Shown: positions 8,143 to 17,839, counted from the stretch's first letter. The stretch: DNA of 45,932 bases from Eubacteriales bacterium (GCA_030524715.1 JAUNGB010000038.1:1-45932), one strand, 5' to 3'. Notes: generated by a model not told the origin, from the sequence alone. Translations and numbers: made by a program.

Positions 8143-9003
8143 CTATTTAGCCTCCCATCGTCCGGACGCGCCGCAGGGAAGCACGAGTCCGTTGGAGGAA
8201 ACCGGAAGTCCGATTTCCTGAGAATCAACAGCGCCGTTAAATCTCTTAAGCTCCGTGGCGAGCATATATGTCAGAACGGCAGGAGCCAGTCCTGTTGTAT
8301 AAGAATTAATCAGGAAAAACAGCGGCTGTTGGCTTAGAAGCTGCGTACAGAGCTTCACAAGAGGATGGATCGAATCTTCGATCTTCCATATTTCACCCTT
8401 GGGACCCCGCCCATAGGAAGGCGGATCCATGATAATGGCGTCATAGTGATTCCCACGGCGGATTTCTCTTTCTACAAATTTCACACAGTCGTCTACCAGC
8501 CAGCGGATAGGCGCATCCTGCAGGCCGGAAGCGGCGGCGTTTTCCTTTGCCCATGTGACCATGCCTTTGGAAGCGTCCACGTGAGTGACCGAAGCTCCTG
8601 CGGCTGCAGCCGCCAGCGTAGCGCCTCCGGTATAGGCGAACAGGTTTAAAACCTTAATCGGACGTCCGGCATTACGGATTTTTTCTCCGAACCAGTCCCA
8701 GTTGGCAGACTGCTCCGGAAAAAGTCCCGTATGCTTAAAGCTGAATGGCTTCAGGTGAAAGGTCAGGCTTTTGTAATGAATATCCCATTGCTCCGGCAGA
8801 TCAAAAAACTCCCATTCTCCCCCTCCTTTCGCGCTGCGATGGTAATGGGCATTCATTTGCTTCCAGCCTTTTTCCTTTTTCGGAGTGTTCCAGATGACCT
8901 GCGGATCCGGCCGGACAAGGAGATATTTGCCCCAACGTTCCAGCTTTTCCCCGCATGAAGTGTCAATGACCTCGTATTCTTTCCATCCATCTGCAATCCA
9001 CAT
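8143..9003 (-). CDS. RlmI-like class I SAM-dependent methyltransferase
   Basis: A 286-residue protein. The central SAM-binding motif is VLNLFAYTGGATLAAAAAGA (about 116-135), followed by the acidic HVDASKG and the catalytic-type motif DPPSYGRGP. This is the signature of the RlmI/YwbD group that methylates cytosine in 23S rRNA. Unlike full-length RlmI it lacks an N-terminal PUA domain, and no clear second catalytic Cys motif is visible, so the exact target and chemistry are uncertain. AGAGGA lies eight bases before the ATG. The 158 bp between it and the YitT start hold no clear signal beyond short GC-rich stems. Confidence 0.82.
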   Translation of the reverse strand: MWIADGWKEYEVIDTSCGEKLERWGKYLLVRPDPQVIWNTPKKEKGWKQMNAHYHRSAKGGGEWEFFDLPEQWDIHYKSLTFHLKPFSFKHTGLFPEQSANWDWFGEKIRNAGRPIKVLNLFAYTGGATLAAAAAGASVTHVDASKGMVTWAKENAAASGLQDAPIRWLVDDCVKFVEREIRRGNHYDAIIMDPPSYGRGPKGEIWKIEDSIHPLVKLCTQLLSQQPLFFLINSYTTGLAPAVLTYMLATELKRFNGAVDSQEIGLPVSSNGLVLPCGASGRWEAK

Positions 9004-9128
9004 AAGTGATTTCCTCTCTGTTATGGTATTTTCTGTTAATATGATTCTGTTTCCAGAACTTTATAGGTCTAGTATAGGTCAATTTTGCAGAATCTGCAAG
9101 TGATGTTATCATAATATAGGGAAAATAC

Positions 9129-9158
9129 TTGACAAGCAGGAATTTACCATACTAAAAT
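9129..9158 (+). promoter_or_regulatory. Promoter of the aminotransferase gene
   Basis: TTGACA (9129-9134), an 18-bp spacer, then TAAAAT (9153-9158). It lies about 75 bp before the aminotransferase start codon. Confidence 0.7.
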
Positions 9159-9232
9159 GTATGAGATATAAATCTATTATAAATGGAGTTTATTAAAATG
9201 GAGCCGTATCACGGCGCCGCGAGGAGGAAACT

Positions 9233-10516
9233 ATGAAAAAATACAGCGAAATGAGCAGAGAAGAGCTGCTCGCCCTGAAAAAGGAACTGGATGAGCAATT
9301 TGCAGAAATCAAGGCGCAGGGACTTGCCCTGGATATGTCCCGCGGAAAACCCGGAACGGATCAGCTTGATATTTCCATGGGAATGATGGATGTTCTTGCC
9401 AATCACGCGGATCTGCGCTGTGAAACCGGCGTCGATTGCCGTAACTATGGAGTCATCGACGGTATTCCGGAAGCAAAGCGCCTTCTCGGCGAAATGTCTG
9501 AGGTGGATCCGGATCATATCATTATTTATGGGAACTCCAGCCTGAACGTTATGTTTGACAGTATCGCCCGCTCCATGACTCACGGTGTTATGGGCCATAC
9601 GCCATGGTGCAAGCTGGATAAGGTGAAATTCCTTTGTCCTGTACCAGGATATGACCGTCATTTCAAGATCACAGAATTTTTCGGTATTGAAATGATCAAC
9701 GTACCGATGACAAAGGACGGACCGGATATGGATATGGTTGAGAGACTGGTAGCCGGGGATGACGCCATTAAGGGCATCTGGTGTGTGCCGAAGTATTCTA
9801 ATCCTCAGGGATATACCTATTCCAAAGAAACGGTGGAGCGTTTTGCCCGTCTGAAACCGGCGGCTCCGGATTTCCGTATTTACTGGGATAATGCTTACAG
9901 CATTCACCACTTATATGATGACAATCAGGACTTCCTGGTAGAGATTCTGGGAGAATGCGTTAAGGCAGGCAACCCGGATATCGTATATAAATTCACCTCC
10001 ACCTCTAAGGTAAGCTTCCCGGGCTCCGGTATCGCGGCCGTAGCCGCTTCTAAGGCAAACCTTGAGGACTTCCGTAAATATATGACTATGCAGACAATCG
10101 GCCACGACAAGCTGAACCAGCTCCGCCATGTAAGATTCTTCAAGAATCTGGACGGCCTTCACGCTCATATGAGAAAACATGCGGCTCTGATCCGCCCCAA
10201 ATTTGAGCTGGTTCTGGATACTCTGGACAGAGAACTGGGCGGTCTTGGGATCGGCGAATGGACCAGACCCCACGGCGGATATTTCATCTCCTTTGACGCA
10301 ATGGAAGGCTGTGCGAAAGCCATCGTTGCCAAAGCAAAAGAGGCAGGCGTTGTCATGACAGGAGCCGGAGCCACATATCCATATGGAAAGGATCCGAAGG
10401 ATTCCAATATCCGTATCGCTCCTACCTATCCTTCTCTGGAAGAACTTGGCAAGGCGGCAGATGTTTTTGTACTTTGCGTAAAGCTGGCAAGCGTGGAGAA
10501 GCTTCTTGCACAATAA
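9233..10516 (+). CDS. PLP-dependent class Ic aspartate-type aminotransferase
   Basis: A 427-residue fold-type I aminotransferase of the unusual class Ic (PF12897-like) group rather than the AspC type. The PLP Schiff-base lysine is Lys259 in TSTSKVSFPGSG. Asn190 in KYSNPQGY, Asp219 and Tyr222 in YWDNAYSIHH match cofactor contacts. The N-terminus LALDMSRGKPGTDQLD is typical of this group. It probably transaminates aspartate or alanine with 2-oxoglutarate, but substrate is not fixed by the sequence. AGGAGG lies before the ATG. It has its own promoter and lies 49 bp before the L,D-transpeptidase. Confidence 0.88.
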   Translation: MKKYSEMSREELLALKKELDEQFAEIKAQGLALDMSRGKPGTDQLDISMGMMDVLANHADLRCETGVDCRNYGVIDGIPEAKRLLGEMSEVDPDHIIIYGNSSLNVMFDSIARSMTHGVMGHTPWCKLDKVKFLCPVPGYDRHFKITEFFGIEMINVPMTKDGPDMDMVERLVAGDDAIKGIWCVPKYSNPQGYTYSKETVERFARLKPAAPDFRIYWDNAYSIHHLYDDNQDFLVEILGECVKAGNPDIVYKFTSTSKVSFPGSGIAAVAASKANLEDFRKYMTMQTIGHDKLNQLRHVRFFKNLDGLHAHMRKHAALIRPKFELVLDTLDRELGGLGIGEWTRPHGGYFISFDAMEGCAKAIVAKAKEAGVVMTGAGATYPYGKDPKDSNIRIAPTYPSLEELGKAADVFVLCVKLASVEKLLAQ

Positions 10517-10565
10517 CTGATAAAATAAAAGAAATTCCTGTGGATTGAATAAATGAGGATATGAT

Positions 10566-11960
10566 ATGACTGAAGAAAAGGCAAAAATGAGCGTGGGGAA
10601 AAAAATAGTGGTCGGCTTCATTATTGTGCTCCTGTTATGTACGGCGGCAGCTTATTTTGTGGGCGTGCGTTACTTCACAGGCCATTTTTTGCCGGGTTCT
10701 ACGGTGAACGGTTTTAACTGCTCCTATATGACGGCAGAGGAAACGCAGAATCTTCTGGCGGGGAAAACCAACGCCTATGTGCTTACTCTGAATACCCGCG
10801 GCAATGGCCGGGAGAGCATCACAGCGGAGCAGGCAGGGCTTGCTTATGTACCGGATGACAGCGTTACGAAGCTTTTGAAGGCACAGGACCGTTACAAATG
10901 GTTTCTTGCCTTTAATCAGAAGAAGAACTACGATATATCCGCCGCAGTCTCTTATGACGAGGAAAAGCTGAAGGAAAATGTGCGCGCATTAAGCTGTATG
11001 CAGAATATGACGGCTCCCTCAGACGCTTATATCAGCGAGACAGAAACCGGCTATGAAATCATTCCCGAAACAGAGGGAACGCAGATCCGCAAAAAAAGGC
11101 TGTGGAAGCTGGTAACAGAAGCCGTCGTTTCAGGAAAAACTTCTATTGATCTGGAAGCGGAAGACTGTTATGTGAAGCCGGAGGTTTATCAGGATAACGA
11201 GACGCTTGTGAAGGACTGCGCCCAGATGAACAAGCTGACAGATATCATTATCACCTACGATTTTGCAGACCGTACGGAAACTGTAGATAAAGACGTTATT
11301 AAAAACTGGCTTGTAAAGGACGAAAAAGGCGATTGCACCCTGGATAAGGAGAAGGTTGCTGCATTTGTCAATGAGCTTGGATACAAATACGATACTTTTG
11401 GCTGTACCAGAACCTTCAGAACCTACGATGGCAGGGAGATCACCATTACAGGCGGCGATTACGGCTGGGCGATCGACCAGGAAGCAGAGACCGAAGCTTT
11501 GATCGAAGCTGTTAAATCCGGGGAGACACAGGTAAGGGAGCCGGTTTATGCCTACGAGGCCTGGAGCCGCGATTCCAATGATATCGGCTACACGTATGTG
11601 GAGATCGACCTTACCAATCAAAGAATGGTCTTCTATATGGACGGCAATCCGGTTGTGGATACGCCGGTGGTAACAGGAAATCCCAATATTCCGGGCAATG
11701 AAACGCCTACAGGCTGTTTTGCCATTGACGCCATGAAGTCTCCGGCAACGCTGACCGGAGAGGATTATTCGTCCCCTGTTACCTACTGGATGCCTTTTGC
11801 GGGAAATGTCGGTATTCATGATGCAACCTGGAGGACAGAATTCGGAGGAAACCTGTATCTGCTGGAGGGTTCCCACGGATGCGTCAATACTCCCTATGAC
11901 AAGGCTGAGATTATTTATCAGAATATCGGCATTGGCGCTCCGGTTGTGGTTTACAAATAA
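10566..11960 (+). CDS. L,D-transpeptidase with peptidoglycan-binding domains
   Basis: A 464-residue protein anchored by one N-terminal membrane helix (about 13-33) with the rest outside the cell. PG_binding_4-type domains fill about 40-320 (GSTVNGFNCSYMTAEETQNLL marks the first). A YkuD catalytic domain forms the C-terminal third. The catalytic motif is complete: His418 in GIHDATWR and SHGCVN with His437 and Cys439. It would form 3-3 cross-links in peptidoglycan or attach proteins to it. TGAGGA lies before the ATG. It is followed after 32 bp by ddl and then murF, so this is a cell-wall gene run. Confidence 0.92.
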   Translation: MTEEKAKMSVGKKIVVGFIIVLLLCTAAAYFVGVRYFTGHFLPGSTVNGFNCSYMTAEETQNLLAGKTNAYVLTLNTRGNGRESITAEQAGLAYVPDDSVTKLLKAQDRYKWFLAFNQKKNYDISAAVSYDEEKLKENVRALSCMQNMTAPSDAYISETETGYEIIPETEGTQIRKKRLWKLVTEAVVSGKTSIDLEAEDCYVKPEVYQDNETLVKDCAQMNKLTDIIITYDFADRTETVDKDVIKNWLVKDEKGDCTLDKEKVAAFVNELGYKYDTFGCTRTFRTYDGREITITGGDYGWAIDQEAETEALIEAVKSGETQVREPVYAYEAWSRDSNDIGYTYVEIDLTNQRMVFYMDGNPVVDTPVVTGNPNIPGNETPTGCFAIDAMKSPATLTGEDYSSPVTYWMPFAGNVGIHDATWRTEFGGNLYLLEGSHGCVNTPYDKAEIIYQNIGIGAPVVVYK

Positions 11961-11992
11961 TTATAAAGAATAATTATAAAGGAGTGGAGGAT

Positions 11993-13027
11993 ATGAAAAT
12001 CGTTGTATTAGCAGGAGGAACCAGTACGGAGCGGGATATTTCCATTGTCTCCGGTACCGGAATCTGTACAGCCCTGAGAAAAAAGGGCCATCAGGCAGTG
12101 CTTGTGGATATTTTCTGCGGTATGGAGCATGTAGACTGGGAAGAGCCGTTCCCGGAGGTCTACGATGTTGAGCAGGCATCCTCTTATATTAAGAGCTTTA
12201 ACGACAAGATCGCGGATATGAAAAAGACCAGAAGAAACTTTTTCGGACCGAATGTACTGGAATTATGTGAGGCGGCGGATATTGTATTTCTGGGGCTTCA
12301 TGGCGCCAACGGCGAGGACGGCAAGGTTCAGGCGGCCTTTGACCTGATGGGCGTCAAATATACCGGAACCGGATATTTGAGCAGCGCCATGGCAATGGAC
12401 AAGGGAATTACGAAACAGATTTTCCAGATGCATCATGTACCCACTCCAAAGGGAACCACTATGGAAAAATCCGGACAGACAACAGATTTAAAGGCGCTGG
12501 GGATGGAATTTCCGGTAGTGGTAAAAACCTGCTGCGGAGGCTCCAGCATCGGGGTTTATATAGTAAAGAGCCAGCAGGAGTATGAAAAAGCCCTGAAGGA
12601 CGCTTTTTCCTATGAAGATGAGGTCGTGATCGAGGAATTTATCAGCGGCACAGAATATACCGTAGCGGTAGTGGACGGCCAGGCTTATCCTATTGTGGAG
12701 ATCGTACCCTGCGAAGGCTTCTATGATTATATCAATAAATACAAACCCGGGGCAACCAGAGAAACATGCCCGGCGCCGCTTTCAGCGGAACTTACCAAAG
12801 AAATGCAGGAATGTGCGGTGCAGGGTTACCGCGCCCTTGGGCTGGAAGGCTACGCGAGACTGGATTTTATAATGACAGATGACGGAAGGATGTATTGTCT
12901 TGAGGCGAATACCCTTCCGGGAATGACACCTACCAGCCTGATTCCCCAGGAGGCGCAGGCATTGGGTATGGACTATCCCACTCTGTGTGAAGAGCTGATC
13001 CGCGTTTCTATGAAAAAATATAAGTGA
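11993..13027 (+). CDS. ddl: D-alanine--D-alanine ligase
   Basis: A 344-residue ATP-grasp ligase that makes D-Ala-D-Ala for peptidoglycan. It opens with MKIVVLAGGTSTERDIS. Further motifs are VKTCCGGSSIGV, EEFISGTEYTVAVV and the metal/ATP motif EANTLPGMTPTSLIPQ. The omega-loop reads FYDYINKY, with the Tyr and Lys expected for a D-Ala-D-Ala enzyme rather than a VanA-type D-Ala-D-Lac ligase. I choose ATG 11993, placed eight bases after AAAGGAG. A GTG at 11984 would add three residues but is too close to that site. MurF, the next enzyme, follows 107 bp later. Confidence 0.94.
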   Translation: MKIVVLAGGTSTERDISIVSGTGICTALRKKGHQAVLVDIFCGMEHVDWEEPFPEVYDVEQASSYIKSFNDKIADMKKTRRNFFGPNVLELCEAADIVFLGLHGANGEDGKVQAAFDLMGVKYTGTGYLSSAMAMDKGITKQIFQMHHVPTPKGTTMEKSGQTTDLKALGMEFPVVVKTCCGGSSIGVYIVKSQQEYEKALKDAFSYEDEVVIEEFISGTEYTVAVVDGQAYPIVEIVPCEGFYDYINKYKPGATRETCPAPLSAELTKEMQECAVQGYRALGLEGYARLDFIMTDDGRMYCLEANTLPGMTPTSLIPQEAQALGMDYPTLCEELIRVSMKKYK

Positions 13028-13134
13028 TATATGCCGTATATTGATTAACGATATATGTATATAGAGTAACGGCATATAAAGATAAAGTATGCTGTAAACA
13101 TAATGCGAGAGAGCACAAGAATAAGGGAAAAAGA

Positions 13135-14505
13135 ATGAAAAATCTGACTTTGGAAAATATAACGTCTGTCTGTGGGGGCGTGTATCATGGCAGCGCAGAC
13201 GCTCTGGCTCTGGAGGTAACGGCCATTACAACAGACAGCCGTAAGGTTGAAGAGGGCTGCCTGTTTGTCCCCATTGTGGGAGAGCGGGTGGACGCCCATA
13301 GATTTATTCCGGATGTGATCGCAAAAGGCACGCTTGCCGTCCTTTCTGAGAAAACTCTGGAAAATGCGGATTTTCCGTATATACAGGTAGAATCTACCCT
13401 GCAGGCAGTGAAGGATATTGCAGAGTTTTATCTGGAACAGCTTCAGATTCCGGTGGTAGGAATTACCGGAAGCGTGGGTAAGACCAGCACCAAAGAGGTG
13501 ATCGCCAGCGTCCTGAAGGAGAAATACTGCACCCTGAAAACTCAGGGAAACTTTAACAATGAGCTTGGCCTGCCTCTTACAGTATTCAGGCTGCGTGAGG
13601 AACATGAGATTGCCGTTCTGGAAATGGGAATCAATCATTTCGGGGAAATGAGCCGTCTGGCAAAGATTGCGAAGCCTCAGACCTGCGTCATAACCAACAT
13701 CGGAACCTGCCATCTGGAAAATCTGGGTGACAGGGACGGAGTCCTGAAGGCAAAGACAGAGGTGTTTGCTTATCTGAAGCCGGATGGGAACATCATCTTA
13801 AACGGGGATGACGACAAGCTTGTAACAGTACAGGAATATAATGGGATCCGTCCGGTATTTTTCGGGCTGGATACAGACCGTGAGGTTTATGCGGATAATC
13901 TGGTAAGCCATGGGTTGTTAGGAACCTCCTGCCGTATCCATCTCGGGGAGGACGCCTTTGAGGTACAGGTGCCTGTGCCGGGCCGTCATATGGTATACAA
14001 TGCACTGGCTGCGGCAGCAGTGGGCCGTGTTTACGGGTTGACCAACGAACAGATCAGGGCCGGTATTGAAAGTCTGGAGACGATCAGCGGTCGGTTTAAG
14101 ATCCTTGAAACAGACAGCCTTATGATCGTGGACGATTGTTATAATGCCAATCCTATGTCCATGAAAGCGTCTCTTGATGTGCTTAAGGATGCGGAGGGCC
14201 GCCGTGTCGCCATTCTGGGTGATATGGGAGAGCTTGGAAAGGATGAGGCTGCCCTTCATGAGGAAGTGGGAGAACACGCGGGAACCTGCGGGATCGACGT
14301 CTGCATCTGCGTGGGCGCCCTTTGTAAGCATATGGCTGATAAAGCAAAAGCGGTTAATCCGAAACTGAAGGTTATTTACGAACCGGACCGGGAAAGCCTT
14401 CTTGCTCATCTGGGCGGTTATATACAGGAGGGCGATACTGTTCTGGTAAAGGCGTCCCATTTTATGAAATTTGAAGAAGTGGTAAAGGCTTTGCAGGAAT
14501 TATAA
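13135..14505 (+). CDS. murF: UDP-N-acetylmuramoyl-tripeptide--D-alanyl-D-alanine ligase
   Basis: A 456-residue Mur ligase. Domains in order: N-terminal uracil-binding (about 1-95), a central ATPase with the P-loop GITGSVGKTSTKE and LEMGINHFGEMSRL, and a C-terminal domain with DDCYNANPMSMKASLD and ILGDMGELG. It joins D-Ala-D-Ala, made by the upstream ddl, to the UDP-MurNAc-tripeptide in the cytoplasm. AAGGGA precedes the ATG. The gap before it (13028-13134) is AT-rich, and ATATATGCCGT recurs there as an imperfect inverted repeat. Confidence 0.95.
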   Translation: MKNLTLENITSVCGGVYHGSADALALEVTAITTDSRKVEEGCLFVPIVGERVDAHRFIPDVIAKGTLAVLSEKTLENADFPYIQVESTLQAVKDIAEFYLEQLQIPVVGITGSVGKTSTKEVIASVLKEKYCTLKTQGNFNNELGLPLTVFRLREEHEIAVLEMGINHFGEMSRLAKIAKPQTCVITNIGTCHLENLGDRDGVLKAKTEVFAYLKPDGNIILNGDDDKLVTVQEYNGIRPVFFGLDTDREVYADNLVSHGLLGTSCRIHLGEDAFEVQVPVPGRHMVYNALAAAAVGRVYGLTNEQIRAGIESLETISGRFKILETDSLMIVDDCYNANPMSMKASLDVLKDAEGRRVAILGDMGELGKDEAALHEEVGEHAGTCGIDVCICVGALCKHMADKAKAVNPKLKVIYEPDRESLLAHLGGYIQEGDTVLVKASHFMKFEEVVKALQEL

Positions 14506-14635
14506 AATACATAAGCATTATTTTCTGCTAATGGAAAAGATACTGGAAGATAATGATAGAATTTGACGAACGATTTTTGTTTCCTGTAAGGGTACATAGA
14601 GGTATAATATTCTCACAATGTTGAAGGAGGATATT

Positions 14636-15223
14636 ATGCTGGAAAAAATCATGAACCTGCACATATTGCTCTACTGCATGGCGGCCGTTGGGGCTTTGGG
14701 GGCAATAGGAATGCTGGCCACGCATCTTACTTACCGAAGAACATTGAAAAGCACAAAGGACGTTAAAAAACTGAAAGAGAAATGGCTGAATTTATGGAAG
14801 ACGAGGGACAGGCTCCTGCGCCGTATGAATCTGCTGGTGTGGATACCGTCGCTTGTAAGTACGGTGCTTCTGGGACTGTCCCTGCTTCTGGAGACAAGGC
14901 TTAAGCTGTCAGGCCTGCCTCTTACATACCTGTATGTAGGAGCCGCAGTTCCGATTACGCTTTTGCTGCTGCGCTATTTCCTTGATTTTGCCTATAAAGA
15001 AGAACTGGTGATGGATTCTCTGGCAGACTATGTGGAGCAGGTAAGGACGTGGGTGGAGGAAGTACCCCAGGCGCAGAAGGACGATCCGGTGCTGCAGGAA
15101 GAGGTGATCGAGAGGATTACCGCAAGCATACGGCAGACAGCCGCAACAGGCAGTCACTTCAGCAAAATGCTGTCTCCCGAAGAGGAAGAGATTATGAGGG
15201 AGATTATCCGGGAGTTTATGTAG
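14636..15223 (+). CDS. Membrane protein of unknown function with coiled-coil tail
   Basis: A 195-residue protein. There is an N-terminal membrane helix (about 6-27), a basic linker rich in K and R (about 28-63), two further helices (about 65-82 and 90-110) and an acidic, helical cytoplasmic tail ending SPEEEEIMREIIREFM. I recognise no family. The start at 14636 is set by AAGGAGG five bases upstream. An ATG 18 bp earlier overlaps that site. It follows murF by about 130 bp and may be transcribed separately. Confidence 0.72.
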   Translation: MLEKIMNLHILLYCMAAVGALGAIGMLATHLTYRRTLKSTKDVKKLKEKWLNLWKTRDRLLRRMNLLVWIPSLVSTVLLGLSLLLETRLKLSGLPLTYLYVGAAVPITLLLLRYFLDFAYKEELVMDSLADYVEQVRTWVEEVPQAQKDDPVLQEEVIERITASIRQTAATGSHFSKMLSPEEEEIMREIIREFM

Positions 15224-15315
15224 GAAACTGCTGCAATGATGTACTACTATAGATAAAGAGATATTTGATCATTCAAGGGCCGGCTGTTTTACAGCAGGCA
15301 ATGAAGGGAACGTCT

Positions 15316-16272
15316 ATGAAAATAACAATTCTTGAAGGAAAAAGTGTGGGTGGAGACATGGTTTTTACCCCTTTTTATGAACTGGGTGAAGTAACGGTTT
15401 ATCCTGAGACGAATCCGGAGGAAATGAACGCGCGGATTAAGGATGCGGATATTATTGTGGCCAACAAGCTTCCCATGTGTGAAGAAACATTAAAGGATGC
15501 AGACAATCTGAAGCTGATCTGTCTGACAGCGACAGGAATCAACAATCTGGATCTGGATTATCTGAAAGCGAGAGGTATCCAGGCGCGCAATGTGGCAGGC
15601 TATTCCACGGACGCGGTGGCGCAGCATACCTTTGCACTGCTGTTTTATATCTGGGAAAAGCTGCATTTTTACGATGAATATGTAAAATCCGGAGAGTATA
15701 TGAAGGGAAAGGATTTTTCACGTTTTCCAGAGAGGTTCTTCGAGCTTCAGGGAAAGACCTGGGGCATTATAGGGATGGGCGCTATCGGGAGGCGTGTAGC
15801 GGAGATCGCCACGGTGTTTGGCTGCCGGGTCATCTGCTATTCTGCTTCCGGAAGAAAGTATGACTGTGAATATGAGCAGACAGACTTTGATACTCTGCTG
15901 GCGGAATCAGATATTCTGTCTGTTCATGCGCCTCTCAACGGGCACACGGAGAATCTGATGAATCTGGATGCTTTCCGGAAAATGAAAAAAGACGCCGTTT
16001 TGGTGAATGTGGCGCGTGGACCGATCGTTAATCAGGAGGATCTGTACACGGCGCTCACGGAGGACATGATCGGCGGCGCTGCATTGGATGTGCTGAAGAT
16101 TGAACCAATGACAGAGGATAATCCTCTGGGTAAAATCAAAGACAGCCGGAAGCTTATCATCACCCCTCACATGGCGTGGGCCCCTGTGGAGACACGGAAG
16201 CGCTGTCTTGATGAGGTGGTTTATATCATTGAGTCCTTTTTTAAAGGAGAGGACAGCAACAGTTTTTGCTGA
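15316..16272 (+). CDS. D-2-hydroxyacid dehydrogenase (NAD-dependent)
   Basis: A 318-residue protein of the D-isomer 2-hydroxyacid dehydrogenase family. The NAD-binding motif is GIIGMGAIGRRVAEIA. The catalytic triad is present: Arg234 in VNVARGPIVNQ, Glu263 in VLKIEPM and His285 in ITPHMAWA. It most resembles glycerate dehydrogenase/hydroxypyruvate reductase-like members, but the substrate is not certain. I start at ATG 15316 because AAGGGA lies seven bases upstream. An in-frame ATG at 15301 has a weaker site. A terminator follows. Confidence 0.88.
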   Translation: MKITILEGKSVGGDMVFTPFYELGEVTVYPETNPEEMNARIKDADIIVANKLPMCEETLKDADNLKLICLTATGINNLDLDYLKARGIQARNVAGYSTDAVAQHTFALLFYIWEKLHFYDEYVKSGEYMKGKDFSRFPERFFELQGKTWGIIGMGAIGRRVAEIATVFGCRVICYSASGRKYDCEYEQTDFDTLLAESDILSVHAPLNGHTENLMNLDAFRKMKKDAVLVNVARGPIVNQEDLYTALTEDMIGGAALDVLKIEPMTEDNPLGKIKDSRKLIITPHMAWAPVETRKRCLDEVVYIIESFFKGEDSNSFC

Positions 16273-16283
16273 AAAAGAAGAAG

Positions 16284-16320
16284 AAAAAACTGAAATAAAA
16301 ACTGAAACAAAAACTGAAAC
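16284..16320 (+). repeat. Short tandem repeat AAAAACTGAAA(C/T)
   Basis: Three consecutive copies of an 11-13 bp unit (AAAAACTGAAAT, AAAACTGAAAC, AAAAACTGAAAC) lie just after the dehydrogenase stop and before its terminator. They probably arose by slippage. No function is evident. Confidence 0.6.
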
Positions 16321-16323
16321 CCG

Positions 16324-16377
16324 AAAAAGCCTGTAAATATGCGGATGCAACCCGCAGTTTACATGGCTTTTTTTTTA
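16324..16377 (+). terminator. Intrinsic terminator after the 2-hydroxyacid dehydrogenase
   Basis: A bulged stem (AAAAAGCCTGTAAA with TTTACATGGCTTTTT, and inner GCGG/CCGC) followed by nine T residues. It overlaps the last codons of the convergent 88-residue gene. Confidence 0.82.
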
Positions 16378-16641
16378 ATCTTCTTCCAGAACCTGAATCT
16401 CCAGATAATCAAATTCGATCTGTTCAATAAAATTATCCTGATAAAACCGCGCCTTTGCGTGGCGCTTAAAATGAGTAATAGTAGAATTCAGCCAGATAGG
16501 GTTGCCCAGATCAAATTCATAGCAGATCTGTTCCAGACCACGAAAAATCTTATGTGTCCTTGTGTCTTCAGAATCATCCTCAACGACAGTATCACGTATC
16601 AGGCGATTGTCCTTCCATATTTTTCCCCATAAACGAAACAT
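16375..16641 (-). CDS. Conserved small protein of unknown function
   Basis: An 88-residue soluble, charged protein (MFRLWGKIWKDNRLIRDTVV... to LEIQVLEED). It reads like a conserved Clostridia protein rather than a chance frame, with balanced composition and AAAGGAGGGATAAGGC directly before the ATG. No catalytic motif is visible and I do not recognise the family. Confidence 0.65.
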   Translation of the reverse strand: MFRLWGKIWKDNRLIRDTVVEDDSEDTRTHKIFRGLEQICYEFDLGNPIWLNSTITHFKRHAKARFYQDNFIEQIEFDYLEIQVLEED

Positions 16642-16781
16642 GCCTTATCCCTCCTTTATCGAGACTGCCGCAAAAGGCAGAAATACTTGATTTATAAACA
16701 GCTTTCAGTATAGCGGATTTTGAGGCGGAAGTAAAGATGTGTTATAAGTTCATGCTTTTTGATGAATCAGAAAAATATCTT

Positions 16782-17732
16782 TTAATACTGATAAATTTCC
16801 GGTATTTTTTTGCGGAACAGCTCTATGAGGGCAGAGAGCTGAGTATGCCGGTACAGGTTTTTGTGATAGACAAGACAGATCTGCCTTGTATTATGAAACT
16901 CCGGCATAGAATAGTAGTGTACTTCGGGATAATAGCGCTTTTGCTTTGCAAAGATTTCCGGTACAAAAGTGATGCCCAACTGTTTTCTTACAAGCGCCAG
17001 CGCAGTTTCTATATTGGTACTGGTAAGGCGGATATCAGGATGAAAGCCGGATGCTTCGCACAGCTTGCGGCTCATGCTGCCCAGAATATGATCCTCAGAG
17101 AGCATAATAAAAGGGAAACCGGAAAGCTCCTGAAGGGATATTCCGTTCTCTGTATTGTCTGTCCGGTCAGCGGATGGCCGGCGGAGAATTTCCGCTAAAG
17201 GAGCCTTTGTTGTGAAGCAGTCGGGAACAGCAAGCCAGATTTCTTCTTTAACAAGCAGATCACTTTGATAATTTACGGTATCAGGATTTGCTACGTCTAT
17301 CAGTAAATCAATTTCGTTATTTTCCAGAAGCTTCTTTAAAAGAAAAGTGGGCTTTTCTATAATGTGGATCTCACAGTTGGGATAGTCCGCGTAAAATTCC
17401 TCCAGAATATCAGGAAGCATAATGACGCTTCGGTGGGGGCTGATTCCAAGCCGGATAAGATGACGCTTCTTTTCTGAAATATCATTCAGCTTTAATTGAA
17501 GCTGATGATTGGAACGAAGTGTGGAAACCGCCCACTCGTAAAATAATTTTCCTGCATAGGTAAGCTCCACTTCCCCGCGCTTCCTTTCAAAAAGAACCAC
17601 CCCTGTCTCTTTTTCCAGAGACTGAATGCTGAGTGTCAGGGAAGGCTGGGAAATAAAAAGCTTTCCTGCGGCTTTTGTAAAACTTTTTTCCTTTGCGATC
17701 GTGATGACGTACTGCAGTTGATTCCAATTCAT
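16782..17732 (-). CDS. LysR family transcriptional regulator
   Basis: A 316-residue LysR regulator. An N-terminal winged helix-turn-helix (about 1-60) reads MNWNQLQYVITIAKEKSFTK, AAGKLFISQPSLTLSIQSLE and KETGVVLFER. An effector-binding domain (about 90-300) follows. The ATG at 17732 has GAGG six bases upstream; the longer frame from 17765 adds eleven unlikely residues. It is divergent from two half-size CHR transporters, a common arrangement, so it probably controls them. An inverted repeat of the LysR kind lies in the gap (17840-17867). The ligand is unknown. Confidence 0.9.
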   Translation of the reverse strand: MNWNQLQYVITIAKEKSFTKAAGKLFISQPSLTLSIQSLEKETGVVLFERKRGEVELTYAGKLFYEWAVSTLRSNHQLQLKLNDISEKKRHLIRLGISPHRSVIMLPDILEEFYADYPNCEIHIIEKPTFLLKKLLENNEIDLLIDVANPDTVNYQSDLLVKEEIWLAVPDCFTTKAPLAEILRRPSADRTDNTENGISLQELSGFPFIMLSEDHILGSMSRKLCEASGFHPDIRLTSTNIETALALVRKQLGITFVPEIFAKQKRYYPEVHYYSMPEFHNTRQICLVYHKNLYRHTQLSALIELFRKKIPEIYQY

Positions 17733-17839
17733 AAAAACCTCGTGCCGTCCAGGGTTCATGGGCATGCAGCAAAGCGCAATGCGTGCGAATGTCTGCTCTA
17801 TGCTTTACCTGTTACGGATTTCATATTATAGATTTTCTG

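Noticed and set aside
11993-13027. VanA/VanB-type D-Ala-D-Lac ligase (glycopeptide resistance)
   Set aside because: The omega-loop has the Tyr/Lys pattern of D-Ala-D-Ala ligases. No vanH, vanX or vanRS genes are nearby; the dehydrogenase at 15316 is not adjacent to it.
16284-16320. Short CRISPR-like repeats
   Set aside because: Units are 11-13 bp, directly adjacent and without spacers. This is simple sequence slippage.
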